Under the pieces are notes generated by a model. The model saw only the letters and a program-made list of their open reading frames with translations. It was not told the DNA's origin and ran no database searches. Positions 16,792 to 26,145 of a DNA stretch of 63,815 nt are shown one piece after another. Source of the stretch: CAZSMC01 sp964607755 (GTDB lineage: Bacteria > Zhuqueibacterota > Zhuqueibacteria > Residuimicrobiales > Krinioviventaceae). The stretch's first letter is position 1; each line of letters starts with the position of its first letter. The DNA is taken from positions 1-63,815 of the forward strand of contig CAZSMC010000021.1 in assembly GCA_964607755.1 (NCBI GenBank), in the 5' to 3' direction. Both the position numbers and the translations under genes were made by a program.

Positions 16792-18288
16792 ATGAAAAAA
16801 TGTCATGTGGTTCTGTTGTTTTTTATTGTTTGCTATTGCGTGCTGATAGCAGGCAGCAGGCTCTTGCCTTTTATCGATTTACCCATGCACCTGGCTAGTG
16901 CAAAAATCTATGCAAACATTGGGAAAACAGAAAATAGTTTTTCAACATTTTACTCAATAAACCCGGTTATTCCAAACCCGAATATACTCCATTTGCTTCT
17001 TTGCTCAAAATGGCAAAATATCGAGCTTGCCAACAAAATTTTCTACTTGTTATATATAATCTTATTGCCGCTATCAACAATATTATTCATAAAAAAATTA
17101 GGCGGCAATATCTGGTTTTCTTTGCTTTGTTTTATTTTTCTGTTCAATTATAGCGTTGGTTGGGGTTTTACAGGATATACATTAGCTATCCCGCTGGTAT
17201 TATTTTTCCTGTATCTCTTATACGGCTACATTCTAAAGCCTTTGTTTTTAAAATCAGCTCTATTAATTTTTTTATCTCTTTTCATATTTTTCGCTCATGG
17301 TCTGGCTGCCATGTATGCTCTTTCTGTCTTTGCCACAACTGTTCTCATCATGAATTGGAAAAAGCCAAAACGAATTGTTTCCGGGCTGGCATTAATGCTA
17401 CCACTTGCCCTGCTGATTTCAGCATGGATGATCAGTACAAAAGAAGATTTCGGCAACAATCCCTTTTTGCCCACTGTAATTGATTATTATCTAAATTTCT
17501 TCTGGGGAGGTCTATGGGAACGCTGTGCAGGTTTGTTTTACTGGGATAATTACTTTTTAGCGAGTGGAAATATGGGGAAAATTGTGGGGGTAGCTTTTTC
17601 GGTATCTGTTCTTCTCATTTTGCTGGCAGGATTATTAATAAACAAAAAATCATATCAGAATCAACAAAGCGTTAAATTCTTGTTGGTCATACTTGGTATA
17701 AGCTTAATCTGGTATTTTTTTCTGCCGCACAAACATTATTTTCTTTTCTTTTACTTTCGCTTTTCAGTCTATATCTTTTTGCTATTGATTACACTCGTCA
17801 GTCTATTTGCTCCCCGGTTGTCAGCTCATTTAAAATTCGCAATCATCTTTTTAATTTTTATACATTTCGGATTATGGGGCAATTATTTCCGGGAGTTTCA
17901 AAAAGATAGTGCCGAGTTTACTAGTGATCTATTTCCCAACAACCAGCCCAATTACCGGTTAGCAGGATTAATATTTGAGCCCTATTACCGGGGCCAACCG
18001 ATTTTTCATCATTTTCCGAATTATTATATTCTTTGGAAAAATGGCATTGCCGTGACTAAAATCATTGACTTTTACAATGTCTGGATCGTCGACCGTAAAA
18101 CTGATTTTGATACTCTTCCTCATTATAATCCGTGGGTCGGCACAAATAAATATGACGGTCGATTCGACAACATGGAATTACTCCTGACAAAAGGAACAAT
18201 TCCGGAAAATGGACGGGATCATTTTGAATTGTACGAGCTGGTAAAACAGAAAGGAACCTGGCGGTTGTTTAAAAAGAAACATCAGTAG
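16792..18288 (+). CDS. Polytopic inner-membrane protein, possibly GT-C-like
   Basis: Unrecognised 498-residue protein with roughly ten to twelve hydrophobic segments, from an N-terminal VVLLFFIVCYCVLIAG to about residue 375, followed by a soluble C-terminal part of about 120 residues. An early FIDLPMH segment after the first membrane helix recalls the acidic first loop of GT-C glycosyltransferases, but no definitive motif is visible. It is more AT-rich and Phe/Leu/Ile-rich than its neighbours. It follows the enolase-superfamily gene by about 28 bp and could be cotranscribed. A function is not assigned. Confidence 0.75.
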   Translation: MKKCHVVLLFFIVCYCVLIAGSRLLPFIDLPMHLASAKIYANIGKTENSFSTFYSINPVIPNPNILHLLLCSKWQNIELANKIFYLLYIILLPLSTILFIKKLGGNIWFSLLCFIFLFNYSVGWGFTGYTLAIPLVLFFLYLLYGYILKPLFLKSALLIFLSLFIFFAHGLAAMYALSVFATTVLIMNWKKPKRIVSGLALMLPLALLISAWMISTKEDFGNNPFLPTVIDYYLNFFWGGLWERCAGLFYWDNYFLASGNMGKIVGVAFSVSVLLILLAGLLINKKSYQNQQSVKFLLVILGISLIWYFFLPHKHYFLFFYFRFSVYIFLLLITLVSLFAPRLSAHLKFAIIFLIFIHFGLWGNYFREFQKDSAEFTSDLFPNNQPNYRLAGLIFEPYYRGQPIFHHFPNYYILWKNGIAVTKIIDFYNVWIVDRKTDFDTLPHYNPWVGTNKYDGRFDNMELLLTKGTIPENGRDHFELYELVKQKGTWRLFKKKHQ

Positions 18289-18415
18289 CAAACATTGCAT
18301 AACTTTAATAGTAATAGAATGCATTTTAAATTTGGCCAGTCCTATTTGGAAACCTGAATTCGTATGATACGTAACATCAACAAGAAAAAACATACAGGAC
18401 AAAAAAACAAAACAA

Positions 18416-20773
18416 ATGAAAAAAATTATATTCGCATTCTTTATTTTTGCGACCGTAACGTTCACAGCAGAAAAAGATATGGAACAGACCATTCGCGGTG
18501 CGGTGACAGATAAAACCACTGGCTCCCCCCTGCCCTCCGCTAACATTGTCATTGTTGGCACGGATCCGTTGCTCGGCGCAAGCACGGACACGCAGGGGCA
18601 CTTCCGGATCGAGAACGTACCGCCAGGTCGTATTACAGTCAAGGCGATGTATATGGGCTATTACCCTGCCATATTGCGGGATATTCTGGTTATACCCGGC
18701 AAGCAGGTAGTACTCGACATTGAACTCGAGCAGCAGGTTCTGGAAATGGAAGAAATCAGCGTTAAAGGCGATCCCGGATTTATGCCGATCAATGACATGG
18801 CTACTGCCAGCGCCAGGCAGTTCACAGTCGAAGAAACCGAGAGATATGCTGGCAGTCGCGGCGATGTCGCCCGTATGGCCAGCAACTATGCCGGCGTGTC
18901 GTTTGCGAACGATGCGCGGAACGATATTATTATCCGCGGCAACAGCCCGTCGTTTCTTTTATGGCGACTCGAGGGTGTTGAAGTTCCGAATCCCAATCAT
19001 TTTGCTTTTGAGGGAACAACAGGCGGACCTGTAGGCATGCTCAACAACAACACACTCAGCAACTCGGATTTTATCACCGGCGCTTTTCCGGCAGAGTACG
19101 GCAATGCCCTGTCCGGTGTTTTCGATTTGCAGATGCGCAGCGGCAACAATGAAAACTTTGAATTTCTCGGTCAAACCGGTTTTAACGGTTTTGAACTCGG
19201 TGCCGAAGGCCCAATTAACAAAAACTCAGGCAGTTCCTTTTTAGCCAATTATCGCTATTCCACACTCGATGTGATGGATAAACTCGGCATGGATTTTGGC
19301 ACCAGCGGCATTCCAAAATATCAGGATTTTTCTACAAAATTTGCATTGCCAATGAAAAACGGCCGGGTGGAAGCGCTCGGGCTGTGGGGTACCAGCGAGA
19401 TTGCCATTCTGGATAGCGAATGGGACGATAAGGATTTTTATTCTCAGCAAGGCACTGACTTGTACAATGGTTCTTCGCTCACCGTTGGTGGAGTTACTTA
19501 CACACATTTTCACGATTCAAAAGCCAGTTCTGCGTTCCGGCTGTCCGGGTTTCGCCAAAAAAGCTGGACCGATATTTACACCATTGATTCGACCGTTACC
19601 CGGCATTTTATCGATGATGATTATATCGAAAACCGTCTTTCTGTGGATTATGTCTATAACCGCAAGTTAAATCGCAAGGTATCATCGCAATCCGGCATGA
19701 CCATTGACCGGATGTGGTTCGATCTGGACGGCGAGATTTATAATGAAGAAGAGAAACGATTTTATCAATACTTTAACAATCAACGAACGATTGGAAACGG
19801 GACGAATTTCATGCGACTCTATTCGCAATGGAAAATCAAATTCACCGATGCGTTCACGTTCAATTCTGGTCTCCACGGTTCGTATTTCACGCTGAATCAA
19901 ACCCCGGCCATTGAACCCCGCCTGGGAGTTTCGTACAGTCTTGATCCGACGAAACGATTCTCGCTGAGTTATGGACTTCACTCACGTCTGCAGCCGCTGT
20001 CCACGTATTATTACATTGATACCGTCGTCGGCTCACATCCTGATGAAACCAATCTTGATCTTGGATTTACCCGGGCGCATCATGTTGTCGCCGGGTATGA
20101 CCATCGCTTGAGTGAACACATGCGGCTCAAAGCAGAGGTTTATTATCAATCCTTATTCAACGTTCCGGTAGCGCCTTTTCCGTCTTCATACAGCATATTA
20201 AACACAGGTTCAGAATTTGGCATCGATCTGGAAGAAAACATGGTGAACGAGGGCACCGGAAAAAATTATGGCGTTGAGCTCACTCTGGAGCGTTTCTTGT
20301 CTCATGGATTTTACTATCTGCTAACAGCGTCATTGTTTGATTCCAAATACAAAGGCAGTGACGGTATCGAGCGGTCGACACAATTTGATAACGATTTCGT
20401 TACTAATGTGCTCGTTGGAAAAGAATTTCAATTTAACGAAAAGAATGCTTTCTTTGTCGATGCCAAATTAGCGTGGGCCGGCGGAAAGCGCTATACGCCA
20501 ATCGATCTTGAAGCCTCGCGTCAGGCGGGCGAAAGGAAGCTGATAAATAGCAAAGCTTACAGCAGGCAGCACCCTGATTATTTCAAACTCGATATAAAAA
20601 TTGGCTACCGGCGCAGCAGTCAGAACATGACTCAGGAGTGGCAGTTTTATGTTGAAAATGTAACCGATCGCGACAATGTGCTCACCCGCCAGTTTGATGA
20701 GAATAACGGCACTGTTAAAACGGTGTATCAGTTGGGGATTTTCCCGATGATGCAGTACCGGATTTATTTCTAA
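18416..20773 (+). CDS. TonB-dependent receptor with CarboxypepD_reg-like domain
   Basis: Outer-membrane receptor for active uptake of a large substrate. A short signal peptide (MKKIIFAFFIFATVTFTA) is followed by an Ig-like carboxypeptidase-regulatory domain, residues about 20-105 (IRGAVTDKTTGSPLPSANIVIVGT...GASTDTQGHFRIENVPPG). The plug domain follows (ARMASNYAGVSFANDARNDIIIRGNSP) and then a long beta-barrel to the C-terminus, which ends QYRIYF. At 785 residues it has normal length for this class. A clear bidirectional terminator follows. The substrate is unknown; the nearby GH2 and dehydratase-like genes suggest a saccharide. Confidence 0.9.
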   Translation: MKKIIFAFFIFATVTFTAEKDMEQTIRGAVTDKTTGSPLPSANIVIVGTDPLLGASTDTQGHFRIENVPPGRITVKAMYMGYYPAILRDILVIPGKQVVLDIELEQQVLEMEEISVKGDPGFMPINDMATASARQFTVEETERYAGSRGDVARMASNYAGVSFANDARNDIIIRGNSPSFLLWRLEGVEVPNPNHFAFEGTTGGPVGMLNNNTLSNSDFITGAFPAEYGNALSGVFDLQMRSGNNENFEFLGQTGFNGFELGAEGPINKNSGSSFLANYRYSTLDVMDKLGMDFGTSGIPKYQDFSTKFALPMKNGRVEALGLWGTSEIAILDSEWDDKDFYSQQGTDLYNGSSLTVGGVTYTHFHDSKASSAFRLSGFRQKSWTDIYTIDSTVTRHFIDDDYIENRLSVDYVYNRKLNRKVSSQSGMTIDRMWFDLDGEIYNEEEKRFYQYFNNQRTIGNGTNFMRLYSQWKIKFTDAFTFNSGLHGSYFTLNQTPAIEPRLGVSYSLDPTKRFSLSYGLHSRLQPLSTYYYIDTVVGSHPDETNLDLGFTRAHHVVAGYDHRLSEHMRLKAEVYYQSLFNVPVAPFPSSYSILNTGSEFGIDLEENMVNEGTGKNYGVELTLERFLSHGFYYLLTASLFDSKYKGSDGIERSTQFDNDFVTNVLVGKEFQFNEKNAFFVDAKLAWAGGKRYTPIDLEASRQAGERKLINSKAYSRQHPDYFKLDIKIGYRRSSQNMTQEWQFYVENVTDRDNVLTRQFDENNGTVKTVYQLGIFPMMQYRIYF

Positions 20774-20777
20774 GAAT

Positions 20778-20822
20778 AAAAAATGACCATCTGGTCGAAT
20801 TTTCTCAGATGGTCATTTTTTA
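20778..20822. terminator. Strong terminator after the TonB receptor gene
   Basis: AAAAATGACCATCTG and CAGATGGTCATTTTT form a 15-bp stem flanked by A and T runs, with a 12-base loop. The symmetric A/T flanks allow termination in both directions. Confidence 0.93.
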
Positions 20823-20854
20823 TATGCTCTTTTCGTTAATGCCTATTTGAAACC

Positions 20855-20979
20855 GCAACGCACGGAGAGCACGCCGAGTACTGGGTATACAACTGCTTTT
20901 GAAAAGTCCAAAATCGCTATGTGGAAAATCGATAATCTTATTCGATTTTTGCCTTTGCTATTCTCCGCGTCCTCTCCGG
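20855..20979. repeat. Pair of inverted CGCAGAG-like dispersed repeats
   Basis: CGCAACGCACGGAGAGCACG followed by CCGAG at 20855-20878 faces an inverted relative, TTCTCCGCGTCCTCTCCGG, at 20961-20979. Both are diverged members of the family at 3912-3942 and 4322-4370. They lie in the convergent gap between the TonB receptor and GH2 genes, which holds no gene. Confidence 0.5.
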
Positions 20980-21000
20980 CTTCATAAGATCGTTATCCAT

Positions 21001-21024
21001 AAAAAGATTGCCCTGTGGCAAATC
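21001..21024 (-). terminator. Terminator of the GH2 gene
   Basis: On the minus strand GATTTGCC, loop ACAG and GGCAATC are followed by TTTTTAT, just past the GH2 stop codon. The stem is short with one bulge. Confidence 0.65.
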
Positions 21025-21027
21025 CCA

Positions 21028-23259
21028 CTATTTTAAATCACCCGGCTCGGGTGACCAAAACTCTGGCGCATTTTTCTCGCCAATTTGAATAAATCGACGG
21101 GAAATAACTGGTTCCTTGCCTCGTTCCTTAAATTCAGCTATAATCGTATAACAACCGGTTTTTTCCGGTAGTGCTAAACAGACTGGAAATATCGTATTCT
21201 CGTATGGCCGCAAAGAAACTGTTCGATTCTCGTTCCACACTATATCCCCGGAAGAATTTCGCAACTGAACCTCGAGCGCACCAGGTACGCTGTGCAATTC
21301 TTCAGTCACGCCAACACAATTAAAAGCGAGTTCCGCCCCCGGCTCAAAAAATGTTCCTGTTTTGAGATAGCGCTGGTCCTGCACATCGATAAAAACCGCG
21401 CTGGGAGCGAAACAGTGTTGAAACCAGTGCAGCGCCGGACTTGGATTGAGTTCCGATACATCGCCAACCCACCAGTCGCCAGTGAAACCGAGATTATCCG
21501 ACAAATAACAAAACGCCAGAATGCCCGCCAGCTTGCGGTTCACGCGCAGCCATTCAGTTTGACACTGCAGCCAGTAAGCCTGCATGTCCCAATGCTGCTG
21601 CGGTGTGGTTTGCTCACCCAGATAGTATTCATAAACTCCTTTGGTCAGATGCGACGGCATGCCGTTGCGCCACAGCCACACCCAGCCGTATTCGTTCACC
21701 AGTTGAGCGGCACTGCTTTCAAATTGCTTGTGCCAACGTTCTGGCCAATAAAAAAGATCGCCCAATGGATACGGATTTTGTTCAGCCCATTCGGCAAAAT
21801 TTTCCCGCCAGCCCGGCTGCATGTACGGATGCGGCTCGTCCATTTCATCAAGGCTCATCTGTTCGGAGCTCATGTATCCGGCATCCCAGATGCGCGTGGG
21901 ATCGAGTTTTTTCAATTCCGGAATGAGCGTAGATCCCACGTAATCATTCCAGTTTTCATTGATCGCATCCCAAATCACAATGCTGGGGTGGCTGCCGTCA
22001 GCCCAGACCCAGTCGGTGTACTCTTTGCGGATTTGTTCATCCCAGCCGTGGTCCTGCCAGTACAACCACTCATTTTGCAGCATCAGTCCAACAGAGTCGG
22101 CAATGTCATACCAAAAGTCCGGAGCAATGCCAACACAAACCCGCATGGCGTTCCAGTTCAATTGCTGTGGATAATGAGATAGCAGCCGGGTTACCCACTG
22201 GTGATTCCAGGGCAAATCCTGGCAATCCGGGTCCTCGAAAAATCTGTGAAGCGTAACATTGGTGCCCAGCAGTGTGCAGCGTTCGCCATTGAGGTAGAAC
22301 ACATTACCACGGCGTTCGAAATCGCGCATGCCAAATGTTTCTGTCACTTCGTCGCTAACTGCACCCGACTGGTCATGAATAGAAACACTGGCATGGTATA
22401 AAAATGGATCTTCTGGCGACCATAAATTCGGTTCAGGGATAGAAATATCAGTAACAATTTTTGTCAAATTATCGCGCTCGACAACCGCCGGCACAGAAAC
22501 AGATGTGGTTTCTTTGCCGCTTTGCTTTTCCTGCACCGAAATATTGACAATACAGGTGTCCTGCATCGGATCGCCATAATGCTGTTGAGGAAGATGAAAG
22601 TTACGGATCAACAGTTTCGCCGTGACTTTTTCTTGTTCAGCATCCGGCAAAAACATCGCCCGATGAACGCGGTAAGGTCCGGTGAATGATAAAGACACAT
22701 CATCCCAGATGCCCGGCAAGTAGTTGACTTTTTCCTTGTCTGTACTGCCAGCAGCGCTGCTCGGCAGCCAGGCCCGGTCACCAACGCGAATGAGGATTTC
22801 ATTTTTCTCGCCCCATTTTATTGCGGACGTCACCGGTACATCGATTGGTGTGTAGCAGGAAATCGAACCTCCAACGTCCATTCCGTTGACGAAAACCTGA
22901 GTGACATACTTGCTTTTCAGAATGGTTAAAACAGCATGCGAATCTTGCAAATCTGCCGGAATCTCGATCTCTTTTTTATACCAGTTATATCGCGGTTCGT
23001 ACATCATATCAGTATAAGCGTGCGTGGTTTTGTATTCTGCTACTTTGGATTTGGCGACCATTTTATCGTACTGATCGATTTTGGGACGTGCCAGGGTTAT
23101 CAGTCCTGGCACCGGAATTTTGCGGGTAAAATCACCCGGGGGGAAAGCGATTTCAGTTTGTTCGAAATCCCAGGTACCATTTAAATTTATGACATGACGC
23201 GATGTGAGGGCCAGGAGTAAATTGGCTAAAACGAAAATACAAATGAGACATGTTCGCAT
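21028..23259 (-). CDS. Glycoside hydrolase family 2 protein, secreted
   Basis: Exo-acting GH2 enzyme of the beta-galactosidase/beta-glucuronidase/beta-mannosidase group; exact substrate not evident. The signal peptide is MRTCLICIFVLANLLLALTS. The sugar-binding jelly-roll is next (LNGTWDFEQTE...RYNWYKKEIEIP), then an Ig-like domain, then the TIM barrel. The barrel has the acid/base in WDAINENWND and the nucleophile Glu in QLVNEYGW. The start at 23259 gives the signal peptide and has GAGGG upstream; a longer in-frame start at 23379 is less plausible. Length about 743. It probably releases sugars in the periplasm or outside the cell. Confidence 0.88.
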   Translation of the reverse strand: MRTCLICIFVLANLLLALTSRHVINLNGTWDFEQTEIAFPPGDFTRKIPVPGLITLARPKIDQYDKMVAKSKVAEYKTTHAYTDMMYEPRYNWYKKEIEIPADLQDSHAVLTILKSKYVTQVFVNGMDVGGSISCYTPIDVPVTSAIKWGEKNEILIRVGDRAWLPSSAAGSTDKEKVNYLPGIWDDVSLSFTGPYRVHRAMFLPDAEQEKVTAKLLIRNFHLPQQHYGDPMQDTCIVNISVQEKQSGKETTSVSVPAVVERDNLTKIVTDISIPEPNLWSPEDPFLYHASVSIHDQSGAVSDEVTETFGMRDFERRGNVFYLNGERCTLLGTNVTLHRFFEDPDCQDLPWNHQWVTRLLSHYPQQLNWNAMRVCVGIAPDFWYDIADSVGLMLQNEWLYWQDHGWDEQIRKEYTDWVWADGSHPSIVIWDAINENWNDYVGSTLIPELKKLDPTRIWDAGYMSSEQMSLDEMDEPHPYMQPGWRENFAEWAEQNPYPLGDLFYWPERWHKQFESSAAQLVNEYGWVWLWRNGMPSHLTKGVYEYYLGEQTTPQQHWDMQAYWLQCQTEWLRVNRKLAGILAFCYLSDNLGFTGDWWVGDVSELNPSPALHWFQHCFAPSAVFIDVQDQRYLKTGTFFEPGAELAFNCVGVTEELHSVPGALEVQLRNSSGDIVWNENRTVSLRPYENTIFPVCLALPEKTGCYTIIAEFKERGKEPVISRRFIQIGEKNAPEFWSPEPGDLK

Positions 23260-23331
23260 TATGTTTCCCTCGTTTTTGTGAATGATGAATAATGGGATGA
23301 ATACTGAAAATATAGAAAACGATGGTGTGAA

Positions 23332-23646
23332 ATGCAAGCAATTGTCAGTGACTTGTATTGCGTAGATATCAACATACACAAGTTGGTCTGGAATAAAAAC
23401 GTCCGGAAAGATTTTGGTGGTGATGAAATCCTGACGCGGGCTATCACTCAGAATCTGTTGATTTACGGTAGTCTCGTTATTTTAGCCTCACAAGCACCTA
23501 AAGCCGATGTTGTCGCTTATGAAAAGCTCACCGGCAAGATTAAATGGACAACCCCGCCTCTTGGTCCTGTCGGGTACATGAGTCCTTTAATAGCAAAAGT
23601 GAGCGGAGAAGACCATGTGGTTATGGTGATTGAAAACATTTTTTAA
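23332..23646 (+). pseudogene. Fragment of a PQQ-like beta-propeller protein
   Basis: The 104 residues read like two blades of a PQQ/BamB-type propeller: DLYCVDINIHKLVWNKNV, then SLVILASQAPKADVVAYEKLTGKIKW and VGYMSPLIAKVSGEDHVVMV. Whole proteins of this type have 350-450 residues with a signal peptide. Neither the N-terminus nor the rest is present, and no ribosome binding site is obvious. It is best read as a gene remnant, divergent from the GH2 gene. Confidence 0.65.
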
Positions 23647-23681
23647 CAGAGGTTAGCTTTTAATCGTTGATGAGTGACAAA

Positions 23682-24116
23682 TTACTCATCCCCAGGGCAA
23701 AGCGGACAGTATAATTCAACCTGAATATCTGCGTATTGAATGCGCATTTGATCTTCAAAAATAGTTCCAAATTCAATAGTTTCCTCTGGCTGAATGATTA
23801 CTTTTTGTTCCCCGTATTCATAAGTATAGGTTGTATCAAATCGCATCTCAACATTAAACGTGACTTCTTGTTCACAAGGTGCAAAGCTGGTCAGCTTGAG
23901 TTTAGTCTCATTGACGTTTTTTTCATCTGCGCAATCACCAATATAAATCCTGGCGCTCTGGATAAAATCCAAACGAAATTCATATTTATCGTGGCCATCA
24001 TCAATCTTTTTGATACTGCGGATCAGATCGTATTGCTCAGCCAGATCGCACTGATTCGGTGCAATACAGGTCAGACCGAAAGCGGTTATAGTTAATAAAA
24101 CCAAAACGTATTTCAC
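23682..24116 (-). CDS. Small probable lipoprotein of unknown function
   Basis: Unrecognised. The GTG at 24116 is preferred because AGGAGCC lies 7-8 bases upstream and the product then starts VKYVLVLLTITAFGLTC, a signal peptide with a lipobox-like end (T at -1, Cys near residue 18). The mature part, about 125 residues, has several Cys and acidic residues and a predicted beta-rich character (QEVTFNVEMRFDTTYTYEYGEQKVIIQPEETIEFG), ending with a CPLCPGDE motif. It lies last in the export operon, 10 bp after the DUF1232 gene, so it may serve the same envelope process. Confidence 0.7.
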   Translation of the reverse strand: MKYVLVLLTITAFGLTCIAPNQCDLAEQYDLIRSIKKIDDGHDKYEFRLDFIQSARIYIGDCADEKNVNETKLKLTSFAPCEQEVTFNVEMRFDTTYTYEYGEQKVIIQPEETIEFGTIFEDQMRIQYADIQVELYCPLCPGDE

Positions 24117-24126
24117 GCAAAGGCTC

Positions 24127-24567
24127 CTATTTAAATTTTTGCTGTAATTTGTGCCATATCTTTTGTCCAACCATTCGGTCTGCGACGCCAAGAATATTTT
24201 TAATCACATCCAAAACATCATCATCGCCAGGCCAATGACGCCGGACAATTTCAGGGTCGGTTTTGTTTAGTAATCCATTGAGAATAATAGCGGCCAGAAC
24301 AATATCATCGGTGTATCCGACAGGTCCCAAAAAACCTTCTGGTATTAAATCAATCGGTGAGATAAAATAAGCAAGCGCTGCCAGTAATTTCGTGCGTTCA
24401 CTTTTCGGCACCTCCGGGTCTGTTGACAGTTTCCACAAAAGATAAAATAAATCAGGTGCCCATATAATGTATTTGGACCATTTATGCTCGGCGCCTTGTT
24501 TGCTCTCAGCCCAATTTACGATTTTTTTTCGTAATTTTTGATAAAAATCTTGTTTCTGTTCAGACAT
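24127..24567 (-). CDS. YkvA/DUF1232 family membrane-associated protein
   Basis: A 146-residue protein whose core, LLAALAYFISPIDLIPEGFLGPVGYTDDIVLAAIIL, is the DUF1232 signature, a short amphipathic/membrane segment with the SPIDLIPD-like motif. The N-terminal part is basic (KLRKKIVNWAESKQ). The biochemical role of the family is unknown. It lies 5 bp downstream of the TolC-like gene and is probably cotranscribed with the export system. Confidence 0.85.
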   Translation of the reverse strand: MSEQKQDFYQKLRKKIVNWAESKQGAEHKWSKYIIWAPDLFYLLWKLSTDPEVPKSERTKLLAALAYFISPIDLIPEGFLGPVGYTDDIVLAAIILNGLLNKTDPEIVRRHWPGDDDVLDVIKNILGVADRMVGQKIWHKLQQKFK

Positions 24568-24572
24568 ATAAT

Positions 24573-26093
24573 TTACAAACTCTCATTAACCAAACTTTTT
24601 TCATTGACAAAATCATACATTGTCGTTCGCTTGAGATCGGCAAGAGCAAGCTGATAACTAATATATGCATTCAAATAGGCAAGTTGCGCACTAATATAAC
24701 GATCACGGTCAAGTGCTAATTCCTGACTTGTAATATCACCATTATCAAATCGCTTTAAGGATATTTCAAAGGCCCGGCGCGCCACTTTTTCTCTTTGCTG
24801 CAACACTTCTAATTGACTTTCAGTTTCTCTCAAACGTCCTACAACATCGCGAACTTGACGCGTGATGGTCTTTTTCTGTTCATCCAGGCTCAACTCTGAA
24901 TTTCGCAATTCCGCTTGCGCAGCCTGGACTGCAGCTTTGTTGCCGCCCCAGTCCCAGATCGGCACGGTAACGTTCAGCATGACACCCTTGTTATTCGGAC
25001 GGCGATCCATATCATCGAGGCTGGATGTTAAAAGATTTTCCGGTGACGTGCCATAAGGCAGTGTCGGATCGGACACACCCGTTATGTCATAAAAGGCTTG
25101 CAAGTTCGCTTGAAAATCACGCCGCGCATCGACTTCCTTGACCCGGATTTTGGACAATTCGACATCGATTTCCTCGAGGCGTATTTCCGCCCGGTTTTGC
25201 AGGGCTAACTGGATCGCCCGTTGGACATCCACATCTGCGTGCTCGATAGAAAAATCTGTGACGACACCCACATTATCCGTCAACTTTAATCCAATAAGTT
25301 GTTTAAACCGGTCAGCACTGCGTTCGAGTGCAGCTTCAGCAGCAACGCGGTTACTATGACTTTCAGACAAGTCAGCTTCCATTTGCAAGGCTTCGACTTC
25401 CGGAATCAATCCAGCCTCATATTTTTGTTTGGCTAAATCATACAATTCTTCCTGCTGTTCAACGTCCGCCCGGGCAATCTCTAATTCCCGTGTCGCTCTG
25501 TACAACTGATAAAAAGACTGGGTGACGCGATAGATGATATCCAACTGGTCGCGATTATACCGTCGAACAGCGCTCTCGAAATTTAAATTCGCCTGTTTTA
25601 AATTTGTTTGCAACGTATTTAATGTAAAAAGAGGTTGATTGAACCGGATGCTCAGAGATGTAAACATATCCTTTCTCTTGCTATCCTGGTTAATATCAGA
25701 CCAATAAGACACGTCCCGATGATAGGCTTGACCGCGGAGCATAACATAGCCATCTGTCGGTAAAGGCTGGGAAATCGACAAGTCACCCTGATAGCGAATC
25801 TGTCCCGTGGTATTAAATTGCGGCAACGCATTCGGCACAGATATTTCAGAAACCTGCTCCGACCAGTTCGGCATATCAAGATTCATGTCCATGCGCATTT
25901 TAAAGTTACTTTTAACGGAAACAAGATTATGTTCGGCTGACGCTTTAACCAGCCGAGCCGCTTTCATTTCATAACTTTTTTCCAGCGCAATATCGATGGC
26001 CTGCTGTAAATTTAGCATCCTTTTTTCCTGAGCCTGAGAAATGCTGAACAAGAAAAGGGTCAGGCAGTAAATTATTGTCCTGAACGAACGCAT
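24573..26093 (-). CDS. TolC-family outer-membrane efflux protein
   Basis: Outer-membrane channel that would complete a tripartite export path. It has a signal peptide (MRSFRTIIYCLTLFLFSISQAQ) and then two homologous halves rich in coiled coil. Typical segments are MLNLQQAIDIALEKSYEMKAARL at the N-terminus, ALQMEADLSESHSNRVAAEAALE in the first hairpin, and VMLNVTVPIWDWGGNKAAVQAAQAEL in the second. At 506 residues it is of normal size. The permease gene lies 52 bp upstream in the same operon. Confidence 0.9.
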   Translation of the reverse strand: MRSFRTIIYCLTLFLFSISQAQEKRMLNLQQAIDIALEKSYEMKAARLVKASAEHNLVSVKSNFKMRMDMNLDMPNWSEQVSEISVPNALPQFNTTGQIRYQGDLSISQPLPTDGYVMLRGQAYHRDVSYWSDINQDSKRKDMFTSLSIRFNQPLFTLNTLQTNLKQANLNFESAVRRYNRDQLDIIYRVTQSFYQLYRATRELEIARADVEQQEELYDLAKQKYEAGLIPEVEALQMEADLSESHSNRVAAEAALERSADRFKQLIGLKLTDNVGVVTDFSIEHADVDVQRAIQLALQNRAEIRLEEIDVELSKIRVKEVDARRDFQANLQAFYDITGVSDPTLPYGTSPENLLTSSLDDMDRRPNNKGVMLNVTVPIWDWGGNKAAVQAAQAELRNSELSLDEQKKTITRQVRDVVGRLRETESQLEVLQQREKVARRAFEISLKRFDNGDITSQELALDRDRYISAQLAYLNAYISYQLALADLKRTTMYDFVNEKSLVNESL

Positions 26094-26145
26094 TCATACC
26101 TCCTGTTTTGTCGCCTCAAATGAGAAACGTGAAAATTGCAAAGTG

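Noticed and set aside
21292..22182. Long open frame antisense to the GH2 gene
   Set aside because: It is a shadow of a strongly supported gene on the other strand, with no motif of its own.
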